64,000 bases of DNA from Streptomyces sp. B1I3 (GTDB taxonomy: Bacteria; Actinomycetota; Actinomycetes; Streptomycetales; Streptomycetaceae): assembly GCF_030816615.1 (NCBI RefSeq), contig NZ_JAUSYD010000001.1:4424501-4488500 (forward strand), written 5' to 3'. A program made the translations under genes and the position numbers. A model generated the notes under the pieces. That model was not told the origin of the DNA. It did not search any database and saw nothing but the letters and a program-made list of their open reading frames with translations. Of the stretch, positions 40,486 to 50,022 are shown piece by piece; within the stretch, counting starts at the first letter, position 1; every line of letters starts with the position of its first letter.

Positions 40486-40763
40486 GGCGCGGGGGCGAGC
40501 GGGCCGCACCAGGTGGGTGATGCGATATCAGGAAGGGGGTGGGCGGGGCTGTCTGATGCCCCGCCCACGTCGCACGCCGTCGGAGGGGCCCCGGTCCAGG
40601 GCGCACCCGCACTGATGTGCGACTTCGGGGGTGAGTTGTATCTCCCTCATTTCCCTTGGTGCAAATGGCTGCAAAAGCACGTACATCGGATGGCTGCCGC
40701 CTGAATGTCGCCCAGTTGGCGTGTAAGTTCCGGGGCCGAGAGCCTTGGAAGGGACCCAATCCG

Positions 40764-41396
40764 GTGAACAAGAAGCTTGCAGCCGCACTGTCCGGCGGTG
40801 CGGTACTCGTACTGACGCTGTCGGGCTGCAGCGACGACAGCGACAACAAGGTGAACGACTGGGCGAAGAAGGTATGCGACCAGGTCCAGCCGCAGTTGCA
40901 GAAGATCGCGAACGCCAATGCCGCGATCCAGCAGCAGACGGCTGACAACAGCAAGCCCGCCGACGTCCAGCGGACCGACTCGGCTGCCTTCCAGCAGATT
41001 TCGCAGGCGTACAAGGCGCTGGGTACGGCCGTGGAGTCAGCGGGCCCGCCGCCCGTGGACGACGGTGAGACCACGCAGCGCGAGGCCGTGAAGGAGCTCA
41101 ACGCGTCCTCGGTGGCCTACGCGAACCTGAAGACGAAGGTCGACGCGCTCGACACGAAGGACCAGGCCAAGTTCGCCGACGGCCTCAAGGGCGTCGCCGA
41201 CGAGCTGAACAAGATCAGCACCAACGGTGACCAGGCGCTGAAAAAGCTTCAGTCCGGTGAGGTCGGTTCGGCGATGGCGAAGCAGAAGGGCTGCCAGAAG
41301 CCGACGGCCTCCGCCCCGCCCGCGTCCGCCCCCTCCGCTCCGGCGGAGGCGTCGAAGTCCGCTTCGCCGGCGGCGCCGGCCACCAAGGAGTCGTAA
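40764..41396 (+). CDS. Small secreted lipoprotein
   Basis: A GTG start, with AAGGGA upstream, gives 210 residues. The signal peptide KKLAAALSGGAVLVLTLSGC ends with the lipobox LSGC. The mature part is helical and Lys/Gln/Asp-rich (WAKKVCDQVQPQLQKIAN, then AIQQQTADNS), with a Cys pair that may bridge. A Ser/Ala/Pro-rich tail ends it. Homologues follow hppA in other streptomycetes. The function is unknown; perhaps an envelope binding protein. Confidence 0.85.
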   Translation: MNKKLAAALSGGAVLVLTLSGCSDDSDNKVNDWAKKVCDQVQPQLQKIANANAAIQQQTADNSKPADVQRTDSAAFQQISQAYKALGTAVESAGPPPVDDGETTQREAVKELNASSVAYANLKTKVDALDTKDQAKFADGLKGVADELNKISTNGDQALKKLQSGEVGSAMAKQKGCQKPTASAPPASAPSAPAEASKSASPAAPATKES

Positions 41397-41482
41397 CCGC
41401 GCAGGGCGTTCGCAGCGGCCCGGCCGCCCCTGGTGGGTGCCGGGCCGCTGCCGTTGTCGGCGGGAGCGGCGACAATGGGCGG

Positions 41483-43006
41483 GTGAGTAAGACCAGCCTC
41501 CCCGCATCCGCCCGCACCCCCCGGCTCCGCGAAGCCCTGATCGCCGCCGCTTTCACCGCCGACGGGCTCCTCGAGCGGCTCGGTGCGCCCGCCTACGCCG
41601 CGCTCGCCCGCAGCGAGACCGTCCCCGCGCTGCGGGCCACACGCGGGGAGTCACCGCTCGACACCCTGGTGCGGCTGTTCCTGCTCCAACGCCCCGTCCC
41701 CGTGGCCCGGGCCGCAGCCGCGCTCCCGCTGGAGGAGTGCCTGGAGGACGGCTGGGTGGTGCGGGAGGGCGACCTGATCGGTGCGACCGTCGACGTCCGG
41801 CCGTACGGCGGGCCCGAAGGACAGGACTGGTTCATCGTCTCCGACCTCGGATGCGCGGTCGGCGGAGCCGGCGGCATCGGCTCGCACGAGGAAGGGGTCG
41901 TCCTCGGCGTGGGCGGGGCCTCCACCACGCTCGCCGGGATCACCGTGCGCAGACCGGTGGCCTCCGCCCTCGACCTCGGTACCGGATCCGGAATCCAGGC
42001 GCTCCACGCCGCCCAGCACGCCACCCGGGTCACGGCCACGGACGTCAACCCGCGGGCCCTGGACTTCACCCGGCTCACCCTCGCCCTGTCCGGTGCGGCT
42101 CCGGCCGATCTGCGGGAGGGCTCCCTCTTCGAGCCGGTCGGCTCCCGGACGTACGACCTGATCGTCTCCAACCCGCCCTTCGTCATCTCGCCGGGCGCCC
42201 GCCTGACGTACCGCGACGGCGGCATGGGCGGCGACGACCTGTGCCGGACCCTGGTGCAGCAGGCCGGCGACCGGCTGAACGAGGGAGGTTACGCCCAGTT
42301 CCTCGCCAACTGGCAGCACGTGGAGGGCGAGGACTGGCAGGACCGGGTGCGCGCCTGGGTGCCGCCCGGCTGTGACGCCTGGATCGTGCAGCGCGAGGTG
42401 CAGGACATCACGCAGTACGCCGAGCTGTGGCTGCGTGACAGCGGTGACCACCGCACTGACCCTGCCGTGTACGCCCAGCGGTACGAGGCCTGGCTGGACG
42501 AGTTCGAAGCGCGTAGCACCAAGGCCGTCGGTTTCGGCTGGATCACACTCAGGAAGTCCGTCGCGGCCGCGGCCGGTCATCCCTCGGTGGTGGCCGAGGA
42601 GTGGCCGCACGCGGTCGAACAGCCCCTCGGCCCGGCCGTCGAGGCCCACTTCCTGCGGCAGGACTATCTGCGCGAGCACGACGACGCGGCGCTGCTGGCC
42701 GCGCACTTCACCCTCGCCGAGGAGGTCGTGCAGGAGCAGGTCGGCCTGCCCGGAGCGGAGGACCCCGAGCACGTGGTGCTGCGTCAGAACCGGGGGATGC
42801 GCCGGGCCACCAAGGTCGACGCCGTCGGGGCGGGCTTCGCGGGCGTGTGCGACGGCTCGCTGCCTGCGGGCCGGATCCTGGACGCCATCGCCCAGCTGAT
42901 GGCCGAGGACCCGGTGCTGCTGCGCGATCGCACTCCGCAGGCGATCCGGCTGCTGGTGGAGGAGGGCTTCCTGGAGCCGTTGCGGGGCGGCGCGCCCCTG
43001 CGGTGA
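41483..43006 (+). CDS. SAM-dependent methyltransferase (RsmC/PrmC-like class)
   Basis: A GTG start gives 507 residues. The N-terminal ~150 residues are a partner domain. The class I methyltransferase core follows: motif I ALDLGTGSGIQALHAAQ (~165-180), acidic residue in TATDVNPRALDF, and the NPPF catalytic motif in DLIVSNPPFVIS (~230), typical of N-methylation of bases or Gln. The C-terminal ~200 residues form an additional domain with a winged-helix-like end. Substrate not known; rRNA or a protein Gln is most likely. It is conserved next to topA. Confidence 0.85.
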   Translation: MSKTSLPASARTPRLREALIAAAFTADGLLERLGAPAYAALARSETVPALRATRGESPLDTLVRLFLLQRPVPVARAAAALPLEECLEDGWVVREGDLIGATVDVRPYGGPEGQDWFIVSDLGCAVGGAGGIGSHEEGVVLGVGGASTTLAGITVRRPVASALDLGTGSGIQALHAAQHATRVTATDVNPRALDFTRLTLALSGAAPADLREGSLFEPVGSRTYDLIVSNPPFVISPGARLTYRDGGMGGDDLCRTLVQQAGDRLNEGGYAQFLANWQHVEGEDWQDRVRAWVPPGCDAWIVQREVQDITQYAELWLRDSGDHRTDPAVYAQRYEAWLDEFEARSTKAVGFGWITLRKSVAAAAGHPSVVAEEWPHAVEQPLGPAVEAHFLRQDYLREHDDAALLAAHFTLAEEVVQEQVGLPGAEDPEHVVLRQNRGMRRATKVDAVGAGFAGVCDGSLPAGRILDAIAQLMAEDPVLLRDRTPQAIRLLVEEGFLEPLRGGAPLR

Positions 43007-43327
43007 CGGGGCGCCGGGCCAGGCGGTGCCGGGTGCTCCGGCCAGGTGGTGCCGTCCGGTCGGGCGGCACCTCCCCTCCGGCGGGCCGTGTGGTGCCGCG
43101 CGGTTCCGTTCTCGCGCGGACCCGCCGTGCGGTACGCCCCGGCTCCCTCGTGACCTGCGTCTTCTCGTGCCAGGCGGCGCGCTCCCGCCCTCCGGCCGCC
43201 GGTCCCGCGCGGGCCGTTCGGGCGTGGGGTGTGCGGCGTTCACCCGCGGTTCGTTCCCGTGATGCCGGGAGGTGGCAGTCTCCCCTCTGCCGGAGCGCGG
43301 ACCGACAGTTTTTGGGGGGGAACGGAC
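43007..43327. other. 321-base gap with a possible hairpin
   Basis: No gene is supported here. A 7-bp stem (GGTGCCG/CGGCACC) at 43048-43071 may end the methyltransferase mRNA. Upstream of the next gene, a purine-rich stretch with a run of Gs lies at 43313-43321. Codon-like patterns in the gap are not convincing. Confidence 0.4.
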
Positions 43328-43525
43328 ATGGAGGGCGTCACAGCGGTCTTCGCCGGTACGGCGTTCGCCCTGTTCGGTGCCGCCCTCCTCGTCTGGACAG
43401 GGGCGCGGACCATCCAGCGCGCGCCGGTGGCGCACGGTGTGAGCCCCGTCGCCTCCACCGCTCTGGCCACGCTCTTCGGTGTGCTGTTCCTCGTCCTCGG
43501 CGTGTGGTGTTTCACCCACGCCTGA
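43328..43525 (+). CDS. Small membrane protein before topA
   Basis: The ATG at 43328 gives 65 residues, with GGGGGG about 7 bases upstream. Two membrane helices are clear: VFAGTAFALFGAALLVWTGA and TALATLFGVLFLVLGVWC, with a polar loop TIQRAPVAHGVSP between. Similar small genes lie before topA in other streptomycetes. Function unknown. Confidence 0.75.
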   Translation: MEGVTAVFAGTAFALFGAALLVWTGARTIQRAPVAHGVSPVASTALATLFGVLFLVLGVWCFTHA

Positions 43526-43804
43526 GCCGCATCCCCGGCCGGGCCGTTCCCCGGCCGGGCACCCGCACCGCACAGGCCGGACACCACTTCGAAAAGCGCC
43601 TGTGAGAGCGCTGCGAAGTGCGGACCGGGCAGTCCGGGCGGCAGGAATGGCGGAAGTCGGGTTACCGTTCGAGTGGCCGTTGCGGGCTTTTGCCGTTTGA
43701 CACGGGGGCGGGTTGTACCGTCACACTCCGCAGCGACAGCACCGCGGGCAGCGTCACAGCGCTGCCCGGATGCCCACGAGTGCCGACCGGAGAGAAGAGC
43801 GAAG

Positions 43805-46651
43805 TTGTCCCCGACCAGCGAGACCGCAGGCCGCCGACTCGTCATTGTCGAGTCGCCTGCCAAGGCGAAGACGATCAAGGGCTATCTCGGCCCCGGATAC
43901 GTCGTCGAGGCGAGCGTCGGGCACATCCGCGACCTGCCGAACGGCGCCGCCGAGGTGCCGGACGAGTACACCGGTGAGGTCCGCCGCCTCGGCGTGGACG
44001 TCGAAAACGACTTCCAGCCGATCTACGTCGTCAACGCAGACAAGAAAGCCCAGGTCAGGAAGCTCAAGCAGCTCCTTGCCGAATCCGACGAACTCTTCCT
44101 CGCCACCGATGAGGACCGCGAGGGCGAAGCCATCGCGTGGCACCTGCAGGAAGTCCTCAGGCCCAAGGTCCCGGTCCATCGGATGGTCTTCCACGAGATC
44201 ACCAAGGACGCGATCCGGGCCGCCGTCGAAAACCCGCGCGAGCTCAACCAGCGCATGGTCGACGCCCAGGAGACCCGCCGCATCCTCGACCGTCTCTACG
44301 GCTACGAGGTCTCGCCGGTCCTGTGGAAGAAGGTCATGCCGCGGCTCTCCGCGGGCCGTGTCCAGTCCGTCGCCACCCGGCTCGTCGTCGAGCGGGAGCG
44401 CGAGCGCATCGCCTTCCGCTCCGCCGAGTACTGGGACCTGACCGGCACCTTCGCCACCGGGCGCACCGGTGACGCCTCCGACCCCTCGACGCTCACCGCC
44501 CGCCTCAGCGCGGTCGACGGGCGCCGCATCGCCCAGGGCCGCGACTTCGGCCCCGACGGGCAGCTCAAGCAGGGCTCCGCCCAGACGCTGCACCTGGACG
44601 AGGCGAACGCCCGCGCCCTGGCCGCGGCCCTCGCCGACTCCACCTTCGCGGTCCGCTCGGTCGAGTCGAAGCCGTACCGTCGCTCGCCGTACGCGCCCTT
44701 CCGCACGACGACCCTCCAGCAGGAGGCGAGCCGGAAGCTGGGCTTCGGGGCCAAGGCCACGATGCAGGTGGCGCAGAAGCTGTACGAGAACGGCTTCATC
44801 ACCTACATGCGTACGGACTCCACGACCCTCTCGGACACCGCAATCTCCGCGGCCCGGGCGCAGGTCACGCAGCTGTACGGGGCGAACTACCTGCCCGACA
44901 AGCCCCGCACGTACGCCGGGAAGGTCAAGAACGCGCAGGAGGCGCACGAGGCGATCCGCCCCTCCGGCGACCGCTTCCGCACCCCCGCGGAGACGGGTCT
45001 CACCGGCGACCAGTTCCGGCTGTACGAGCTGATCTGGAAGCGCACCGTCGCCTCCCAGATGAAGGACGCCGTCGGCAACTCCGTCACCGTCAAGATCGGC
45101 GGCCGGGCGAGTGACGGCCGGGACGCCGAATTCTCCGCGTCCGGCAAGACGATCACCTTCCACGGCTTCATGAAGGCGTACGTCGAAGGCGCCGACGACC
45201 CGAACGCCGAACTCGACGACCGCGAGCGGCGCCTGCCGCAGGTCGCCGAGGGCGACGCGCTGACCGCGGACGAGGTCACGGTCGACGGTCACGCCACCAA
45301 GCCGCCGGCCCGCTACACCGAGGCCTCGCTGGTCAAGGAGCTCGAGGAGCGGGAGATCGGCCGCCCTTCGACGTACGCCTCGATCATCGGGACCATCCTG
45401 GACCGCGGCTACGTGTTCAAGAAGGGGACGGCCCTCGTTCCGTCGTTCCTCTCGTTCGCCGTGGTCAACCTGCTGGAGAAGCACTTCGGCCGGCTCGTCG
45501 ACTACGACTTCACGGCCCGCATGGAGGACGACCTCGACCGCATCGCGCGGGGCGAGGCCCAGTCGGTGCCGTGGTTGCGACGCTTCTACTTCGGCGCCGG
45601 TGACGACAACGCCGGCGCGGGCGCGGCCTCCGACGCGGGCAACGGCGACGGTGACCACCTCGGTGGCCTGAAGGAACTCGTCACCGACCTGGGGGCGATC
45701 GACGCCCGTGAGATCTCCTCGTTCCCCGTCGGCAACGACATCGTGCTCCGGGTCGGCAGGTACGGCCCGTACATCGAGCGCGGCGAGAAGGACTCCGAGG
45801 GCCACCAGCGCGCCGACGTGCCGGAGGAGCTGGCGCCCGACGAGCTGTCCGTGGAGTACGCCGAGGAGCTGCTGGCGAAACCGAGCGGCGACTTCGAGCT
45901 CGGTACCGACCCGGTCTCCGGGCACCAGATCATCGCGAAGGACGGGCGTTACGGCCCGTACGTGACCGAGGTCCTGCCCGAGGGCACGCCGAAGACCGGC
46001 AAGAACGCGGTGAAGCCGCGGACCGCGTCGCTCTTCAAGTCGATGTCGGTGGACACGGTGACGCTGGCCGACGCCCTCAAGCTGATGTCCCTGCCGCGGG
46101 TCGTCGGTGAGGACGCCGACGGCGTCGAGATCACCGCGCAGAACGGCCGCTACGGCCCGTACCTCAAGAAGGGCACGGACTCGCGTTCGCTGACGTCCGA
46201 GGACCAGCTCTTCGACATCACGCTCGACGAGGCCCTCGCGATCTACGCCCAGCCGAAGCAGCGCGGGCGGGCGGCCGCCAAGCCACCGCTGAAGGAACTG
46301 GGGACCGACCCCGTGAGCGGGGCACCGGTGGTCGTGAAGGACGGCCGGTTCGGCGCGTACGTCACCGACGGCGAGACGAACGCGACCCTGAGGACCGACG
46401 ACAGCGTCGAGACCATCACGCCGGAGCGCGGCTACGAGCTGCTCGCCGAGAAGCGGGCCAAGGGGCCCGCGAAGAAGAAGACGGCGAAGAAGGCCCCGGC
46501 GAAGAAGGCGCCCGCCAAGAAGGCCACCGCGACGAAGAAGACGGCGGCCACGAAGAAGACGGCTGCCAAGAAGACGACGACGGCGAAGAAGGCCACGGCG
46601 ACGAAGACGGCGGCGAGGAAGACTGCCTCGGCCTCGCCCACGGAGGACTGA
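43805..46651 (+). CDS. topA: DNA topoisomerase I (type IA)
   Basis: A TTG start (SPTSETAGRRLVIVE), with GGAGAG upstream, gives 948 residues; the frame is open upstream but similarity begins at the TTG. The TOPRIM domain (RRLVIVESPAKAKTIKG; TDEDREGEAIAWH) and the catalytic Tyr334 in TYMRTDSTTLSD are present. Instead of zinc fingers the C-terminus has four actinobacterial Topo C repeats (GRYGPYIERG, DGRYGPYVTEV, NGRYGPYLKKG, DGRFGAYVTDG) and a Lys/Ala-rich tail of ~60 residues. This tail gives the enzyme high processivity in Streptomyces. It removes negative supercoils. Confidence 0.97.
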   Translation: MSPTSETAGRRLVIVESPAKAKTIKGYLGPGYVVEASVGHIRDLPNGAAEVPDEYTGEVRRLGVDVENDFQPIYVVNADKKAQVRKLKQLLAESDELFLATDEDREGEAIAWHLQEVLRPKVPVHRMVFHEITKDAIRAAVENPRELNQRMVDAQETRRILDRLYGYEVSPVLWKKVMPRLSAGRVQSVATRLVVERERERIAFRSAEYWDLTGTFATGRTGDASDPSTLTARLSAVDGRRIAQGRDFGPDGQLKQGSAQTLHLDEANARALAAALADSTFAVRSVESKPYRRSPYAPFRTTTLQQEASRKLGFGAKATMQVAQKLYENGFITYMRTDSTTLSDTAISAARAQVTQLYGANYLPDKPRTYAGKVKNAQEAHEAIRPSGDRFRTPAETGLTGDQFRLYELIWKRTVASQMKDAVGNSVTVKIGGRASDGRDAEFSASGKTITFHGFMKAYVEGADDPNAELDDRERRLPQVAEGDALTADEVTVDGHATKPPARYTEASLVKELEEREIGRPSTYASIIGTILDRGYVFKKGTALVPSFLSFAVVNLLEKHFGRLVDYDFTARMEDDLDRIARGEAQSVPWLRRFYFGAGDDNAGAGAASDAGNGDGDHLGGLKELVTDLGAIDAREISSFPVGNDIVLRVGRYGPYIERGEKDSEGHQRADVPEELAPDELSVEYAEELLAKPSGDFELGTDPVSGHQIIAKDGRYGPYVTEVLPEGTPKTGKNAVKPRTASLFKSMSVDTVTLADALKLMSLPRVVGEDADGVEITAQNGRYGPYLKKGTDSRSLTSEDQLFDITLDEALAIYAQPKQRGRAAAKPPLKELGTDPVSGAPVVVKDGRFGAYVTDGETNATLRTDDSVETITPERGYELLAEKRAKGPAKKKTAKKAPAKKAPAKKATATKKTAATKKTAAKKTTTAKKATATKTAARKTASASPTED

Positions 46652-46831
46652 CCGGGGCCGGCCCCGCCTGCCGAGGACCGGCGGAGAACCGGTGGAACGG
46701 CCGGGAGCGGCCCCTGGGGGCGGGTCCCGGCCGGTGCCGGTGACCGGCCCAGGCCTCGCTCGCGCGAGCTCGGCGGCCGTTTGTTCGGACGCGCCCCCCG
46801 GGCACCGCACGGCTCCCGATAGGCTGGGCGG

Positions 46832-49800
46832 ATGACGCGAGCCGAGCAGCCATTGGTCGTGAGCCCCACCTCCGACACACTTGCCGCAGACTCACGCGAG
46901 CGCGCCGTACGAGCCCTGTTGCGTGTCCCTCCGCTCAAGCGGTTGTGGAGCGCCCAGCTCGTCGGCAGTATCGGCGATGCACTCGCCCTTCTCGTGCTTG
47001 TGCTGTTGTCGCTGCAGGCGGCGGTCCTGGAGGGCTCCTTCGGAGCCGGATACCGCGGGGCGGCCTTCGCCGTCGCCGCCGTGTTCGGCGCCCGGATCCT
47101 TTCCACCGTGCTCTTCGGAGCCGTACTCCTGGGGCCGCTGACGGCGCTCACGGCGCCCGGCGGGCCCGTGGACCGGCGCTGGCTGATGATCGGGGCGGAC
47201 GGGCTGCGGCTCGCTCTGCTCGTCATCGCGCCGCTGTGGATCGACTGGCTGCCCGACAAGGCGCTGATGATGATCCTCGTCACCGTCTTCGTGACCGGCG
47301 CCGGTGAACGGCTGTGGTCGGTGGCCAAGGAGAGCGCGGCCCCCGCGCTGCTGCCCGGCCCGCCCCTCGAGGGCGCCGCGGTGCGCCCGCTGCCCGACCA
47401 CCACGAGGCCCTGCGCCGGCTGTCCCTGCGCACGAACTTCCTGGCCGTCCCCGCCGCCGCGGCCGTACTCCTGGTCGCCGCGCTCGTCGGCAACCTCCTC
47501 GGCTCGGGGCTGGACTGGTTCTCCTTCCACCAGGCGGCGCTCGGCTCGTACATCGCGGCCGGGCTGTTCGCGGCATCGATCTCGACCCTGTACTTCCTCA
47601 CACTTCCCGGCACCCCGACGCCCCGCCCGCGTTCGCCCCTGGAGGGCCTGCGGCGACCGGCCACCGGCGCGGGTCCGGACAAGGGGCGCACCGGCAGCCT
47701 CCCGCTGGTCGTCGGCGCGTGCGCCGCGATCGCCGGGGCGGTCGCCGCCGCTGCCGCCGTCTCCGTGCTGCACGCGGCCGACCTCGGCGGCGGGCCCGCC
47801 ACGTTCGCCCTTCTCGTCCTCGCCCTGACCGGCGGGGCCGCGCTCGGCATCCGTACGGCGGGCAAGGTGCTGCCGGCACTGTCGCGGCGCCGGTTGCTGG
47901 CCCTCGCCACCGCCGTCACCGGGATCGCGATCCTCGCGCTCGGACTCGTACCGGACACGGCGACCGTGCTGCTGATCGCACTGCTCGCCGGCTACTCGGC
48001 CGGTGTCGCCGCACACATCGGGCACACGATCGTCGACCAGGAGACCGAGCCGTCCCGTCAGGCCAGGACGGCGGAGCACCTGCAGGCCGTCGTGCGGGTG
48101 CTGATCGCACTCGGCGCGGTGGGGGGCCCGGTGCTCGCCGCCGCCATCGGACGCCACCGTCTCGGTTCCGGCGACTTCGTCTTCGCCCACGGCGGAGCCG
48201 CGTTCGCGCTCATGCTCATCGGCGCCCTGCTGCTGCCCGTCGCCGTGATCGTCCTGGCCAGGACGGACGACCGTGCCGGAGTGCCGCTCCGCCGGGACCT
48301 GCGTGAGGCGCTCCGCGGCGGTGAACCCGCGGTCGCCCCTGCCGCGACCGGCTTCTTCCTCGCCATCGAGGGGGGCGACGGAGCCGGCAAGTCCACCCAG
48401 GTCGAGGCGCTCGCCGAGTGGATCCGGGCCAAGGGCCACGAGGTCGTCGTCACCCGCGAGCCCGGGGCGACCCCCATCGGCAAGCGTCTGCGTTCGATCC
48501 TGCTCGACGTGTCCTCGGCCGGGCTGTCGAACCGGGCCGAAGCCCTGCTGTACGCCGCCGACCGTGCCGAGCACGTCGACTCGGTCGTCCGGCCGGCGCT
48601 GGAGCGCGGTGCGATCGTCATCTCCGACCGTTACATCGACTCGTCCGTCGCCTACCAGGGCGCGGGCCGGGACCTCTCCCCGACCGAGATCGCCCGGATC
48701 TCGCGGTGGGCGACGAGCGGACTCGTCCCACACCTGACGGTGCTGCTGGACGTCGACCCCGAGACGGCGCGGGAACGCTTCACCGAGGCGCCCGACCGCC
48801 TGGAGTCCGAGCCGGCGGAGTTCCACACCCGGGTGCGGTCGGGTTTCCTCACCCTCGCCGCGGCCGACCCGTCCCGCTACCTGGTGGTGGACGCCGGTCA
48901 GGAACCCGGGACGATCACCACCGCCGTACGCCACCGGCTCGACCAGCTCCTGCCCCTCTCCGAAGCCGAGATCCAGGCACGGGAGGAGGCCCGCAGGGCG
49001 GCGGAGGAAGAGGCGCGGCGCAAGGCCGAGGAAGAGGCCGCCCGCAAGGCCGAGGAGGAGCGGCTGGAGCGTGAGCGGCAGGCCCAGCTCGCCAAGCTCC
49101 GTGCCGAGGAGGAGGAGCGCAGGCGCCGCGAGGAGGAAGAGGCGCGCCGGCGTGAGGCCGAGCGGCAGGCGGAGGAGGCCCGGCAGCGTGCCGAGGACGC
49201 CCGTCGCCGTGCCGAGGAGGAGCGGGCACGCCTCGAGGCCGAGGAGCGGATGCGCGAGGCGGAGCAGGAGCGGCTGCGCGCGCAGGCCGCGGAAGAGGCC
49301 CGGCTGCGCAAGGAGGCGGAGGAACTCCGCCTGGAGAAGCAGCGCAAGGCGGAGGAGGCGCTCGTACGGGCCGAGGAGGCGCGACGCAGGGCCGAGGAGG
49401 ACGCGGCAGCCCGCGCGGCGGCCGCCGCGGCCGCGGCGCGGCGGTCCGAGGCGTCCTCGCCCTCGTCGTCCGTCCAGGACAACGAGCTCACGGTGCCGAC
49501 CCCGGTCGTGAATCCGAACGAGATCACGCAGCAGGTGCCGCTCGCCCGCCCGTCGGACCGTCCGGCACGTGACGCGGACGAGACGGCCGTCCTGCCGCCC
49601 GTGCGCGACGACGGCCCTGAGGACCGGGTGCCGCCGGGCACCTTCCGTGACGGGCGCCCCGCCGGGCGCGACGTGGAGGGCGAGAACGAGCGCACGCGCG
49701 AACTCCCCCAGGTCGGCGAGGAGCCGCAGGCCGGGCAGGGCCGTGGCGGCCGGCAGCGTCCCCGCCCCGACTGGGCGGAGGAGACACCGCTGGACGATCT

Positions 49801-49888
49801 GCCGAGCCTGGCGGACGAACTGCTCGGCGGCCAGGAGGACGACGGCCGGGGAAGGCCGGGCCGGGGCGGCCGCCGGCCGCGCGGCTGA
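46832..49888 (+). CDS. tmk: MFS-type transporter fused to dTMP kinase with long coiled-coil tail
   Basis: One frame of 1018 residues. Residues ~30-490 contain 10-12 membrane helices (LVLVLLSLQAAVLEGSFG, AAAAVLLVAALVGNLLG, FALMLIGALLLPVAVIVLA), as in major facilitator proteins. Residues ~506-715 are a complete dTMP kinase: Walker A FLAIEGGDGAGKSTQ, VTREPGATPIG, DRYIDSSVAYQGAGR. A Glu/Arg coiled coil (~720-880) and a disordered Pro/Asp/Gly-rich end follow. The kinase makes dTDP. The fused layout is characteristic of streptomycetes (I recall the same in S. coelicolor). Why it is joined to a membrane domain is not known. Confidence 0.95.
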   Translation: MTRAEQPLVVSPTSDTLAADSRERAVRALLRVPPLKRLWSAQLVGSIGDALALLVLVLLSLQAAVLEGSFGAGYRGAAFAVAAVFGARILSTVLFGAVLLGPLTALTAPGGPVDRRWLMIGADGLRLALLVIAPLWIDWLPDKALMMILVTVFVTGAGERLWSVAKESAAPALLPGPPLEGAAVRPLPDHHEALRRLSLRTNFLAVPAAAAVLLVAALVGNLLGSGLDWFSFHQAALGSYIAAGLFAASISTLYFLTLPGTPTPRPRSPLEGLRRPATGAGPDKGRTGSLPLVVGACAAIAGAVAAAAAVSVLHAADLGGGPATFALLVLALTGGAALGIRTAGKVLPALSRRRLLALATAVTGIAILALGLVPDTATVLLIALLAGYSAGVAAHIGHTIVDQETEPSRQARTAEHLQAVVRVLIALGAVGGPVLAAAIGRHRLGSGDFVFAHGGAAFALMLIGALLLPVAVIVLARTDDRAGVPLRRDLREALRGGEPAVAPAATGFFLAIEGGDGAGKSTQVEALAEWIRAKGHEVVVTREPGATPIGKRLRSILLDVSSAGLSNRAEALLYAADRAEHVDSVVRPALERGAIVISDRYIDSSVAYQGAGRDLSPTEIARISRWATSGLVPHLTVLLDVDPETARERFTEAPDRLESEPAEFHTRVRSGFLTLAAADPSRYLVVDAGQEPGTITTAVRHRLDQLLPLSEAEIQAREEARRAAEEEARRKAEEEAARKAEEERLERERQAQLAKLRAEEEERRRREEEEARRREAERQAEEARQRAEDARRRAEEERARLEAEERMREAEQERLRAQAAEEARLRKEAEELRLEKQRKAEEALVRAEEARRRAEEDAAARAAAAAAAARRSEASSPSSSVQDNELTVPTPVVNPNEITQQVPLARPSDRPARDADETAVLPPVRDDGPEDRVPPGTFRDGRPAGRDVEGENERTRELPQVGEEPQAGQGRGGRQRPRPDWAEETPLDDLPSLADELLGGQEDDGRGRPGRGGRRPRG

Positions 49889-50022
49889 CCTCGGAAGGGG
49901 CCCGGCGGGGGCCGGGGAGGGACCGGGGCCGGGACGGCCGGAAGGCGGGGATTGTCGGACCCGTCCCGCACAATGGGAATCCGGCTTTCCCCGCACCACA
50001 CCCACCGGAAGGGCGGTGACCC

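Noticed and set aside
43754-46810. 1018-codon minus-strand open frame
   Set aside because: Exactly opposite topA, Leu/Arg/Gly-rich with no recognisable motif.
46892-50005. 1037-codon minus-strand open frame
   Set aside because: Opposite the tmk fusion; produced by its repetitive Glu/Arg codons.
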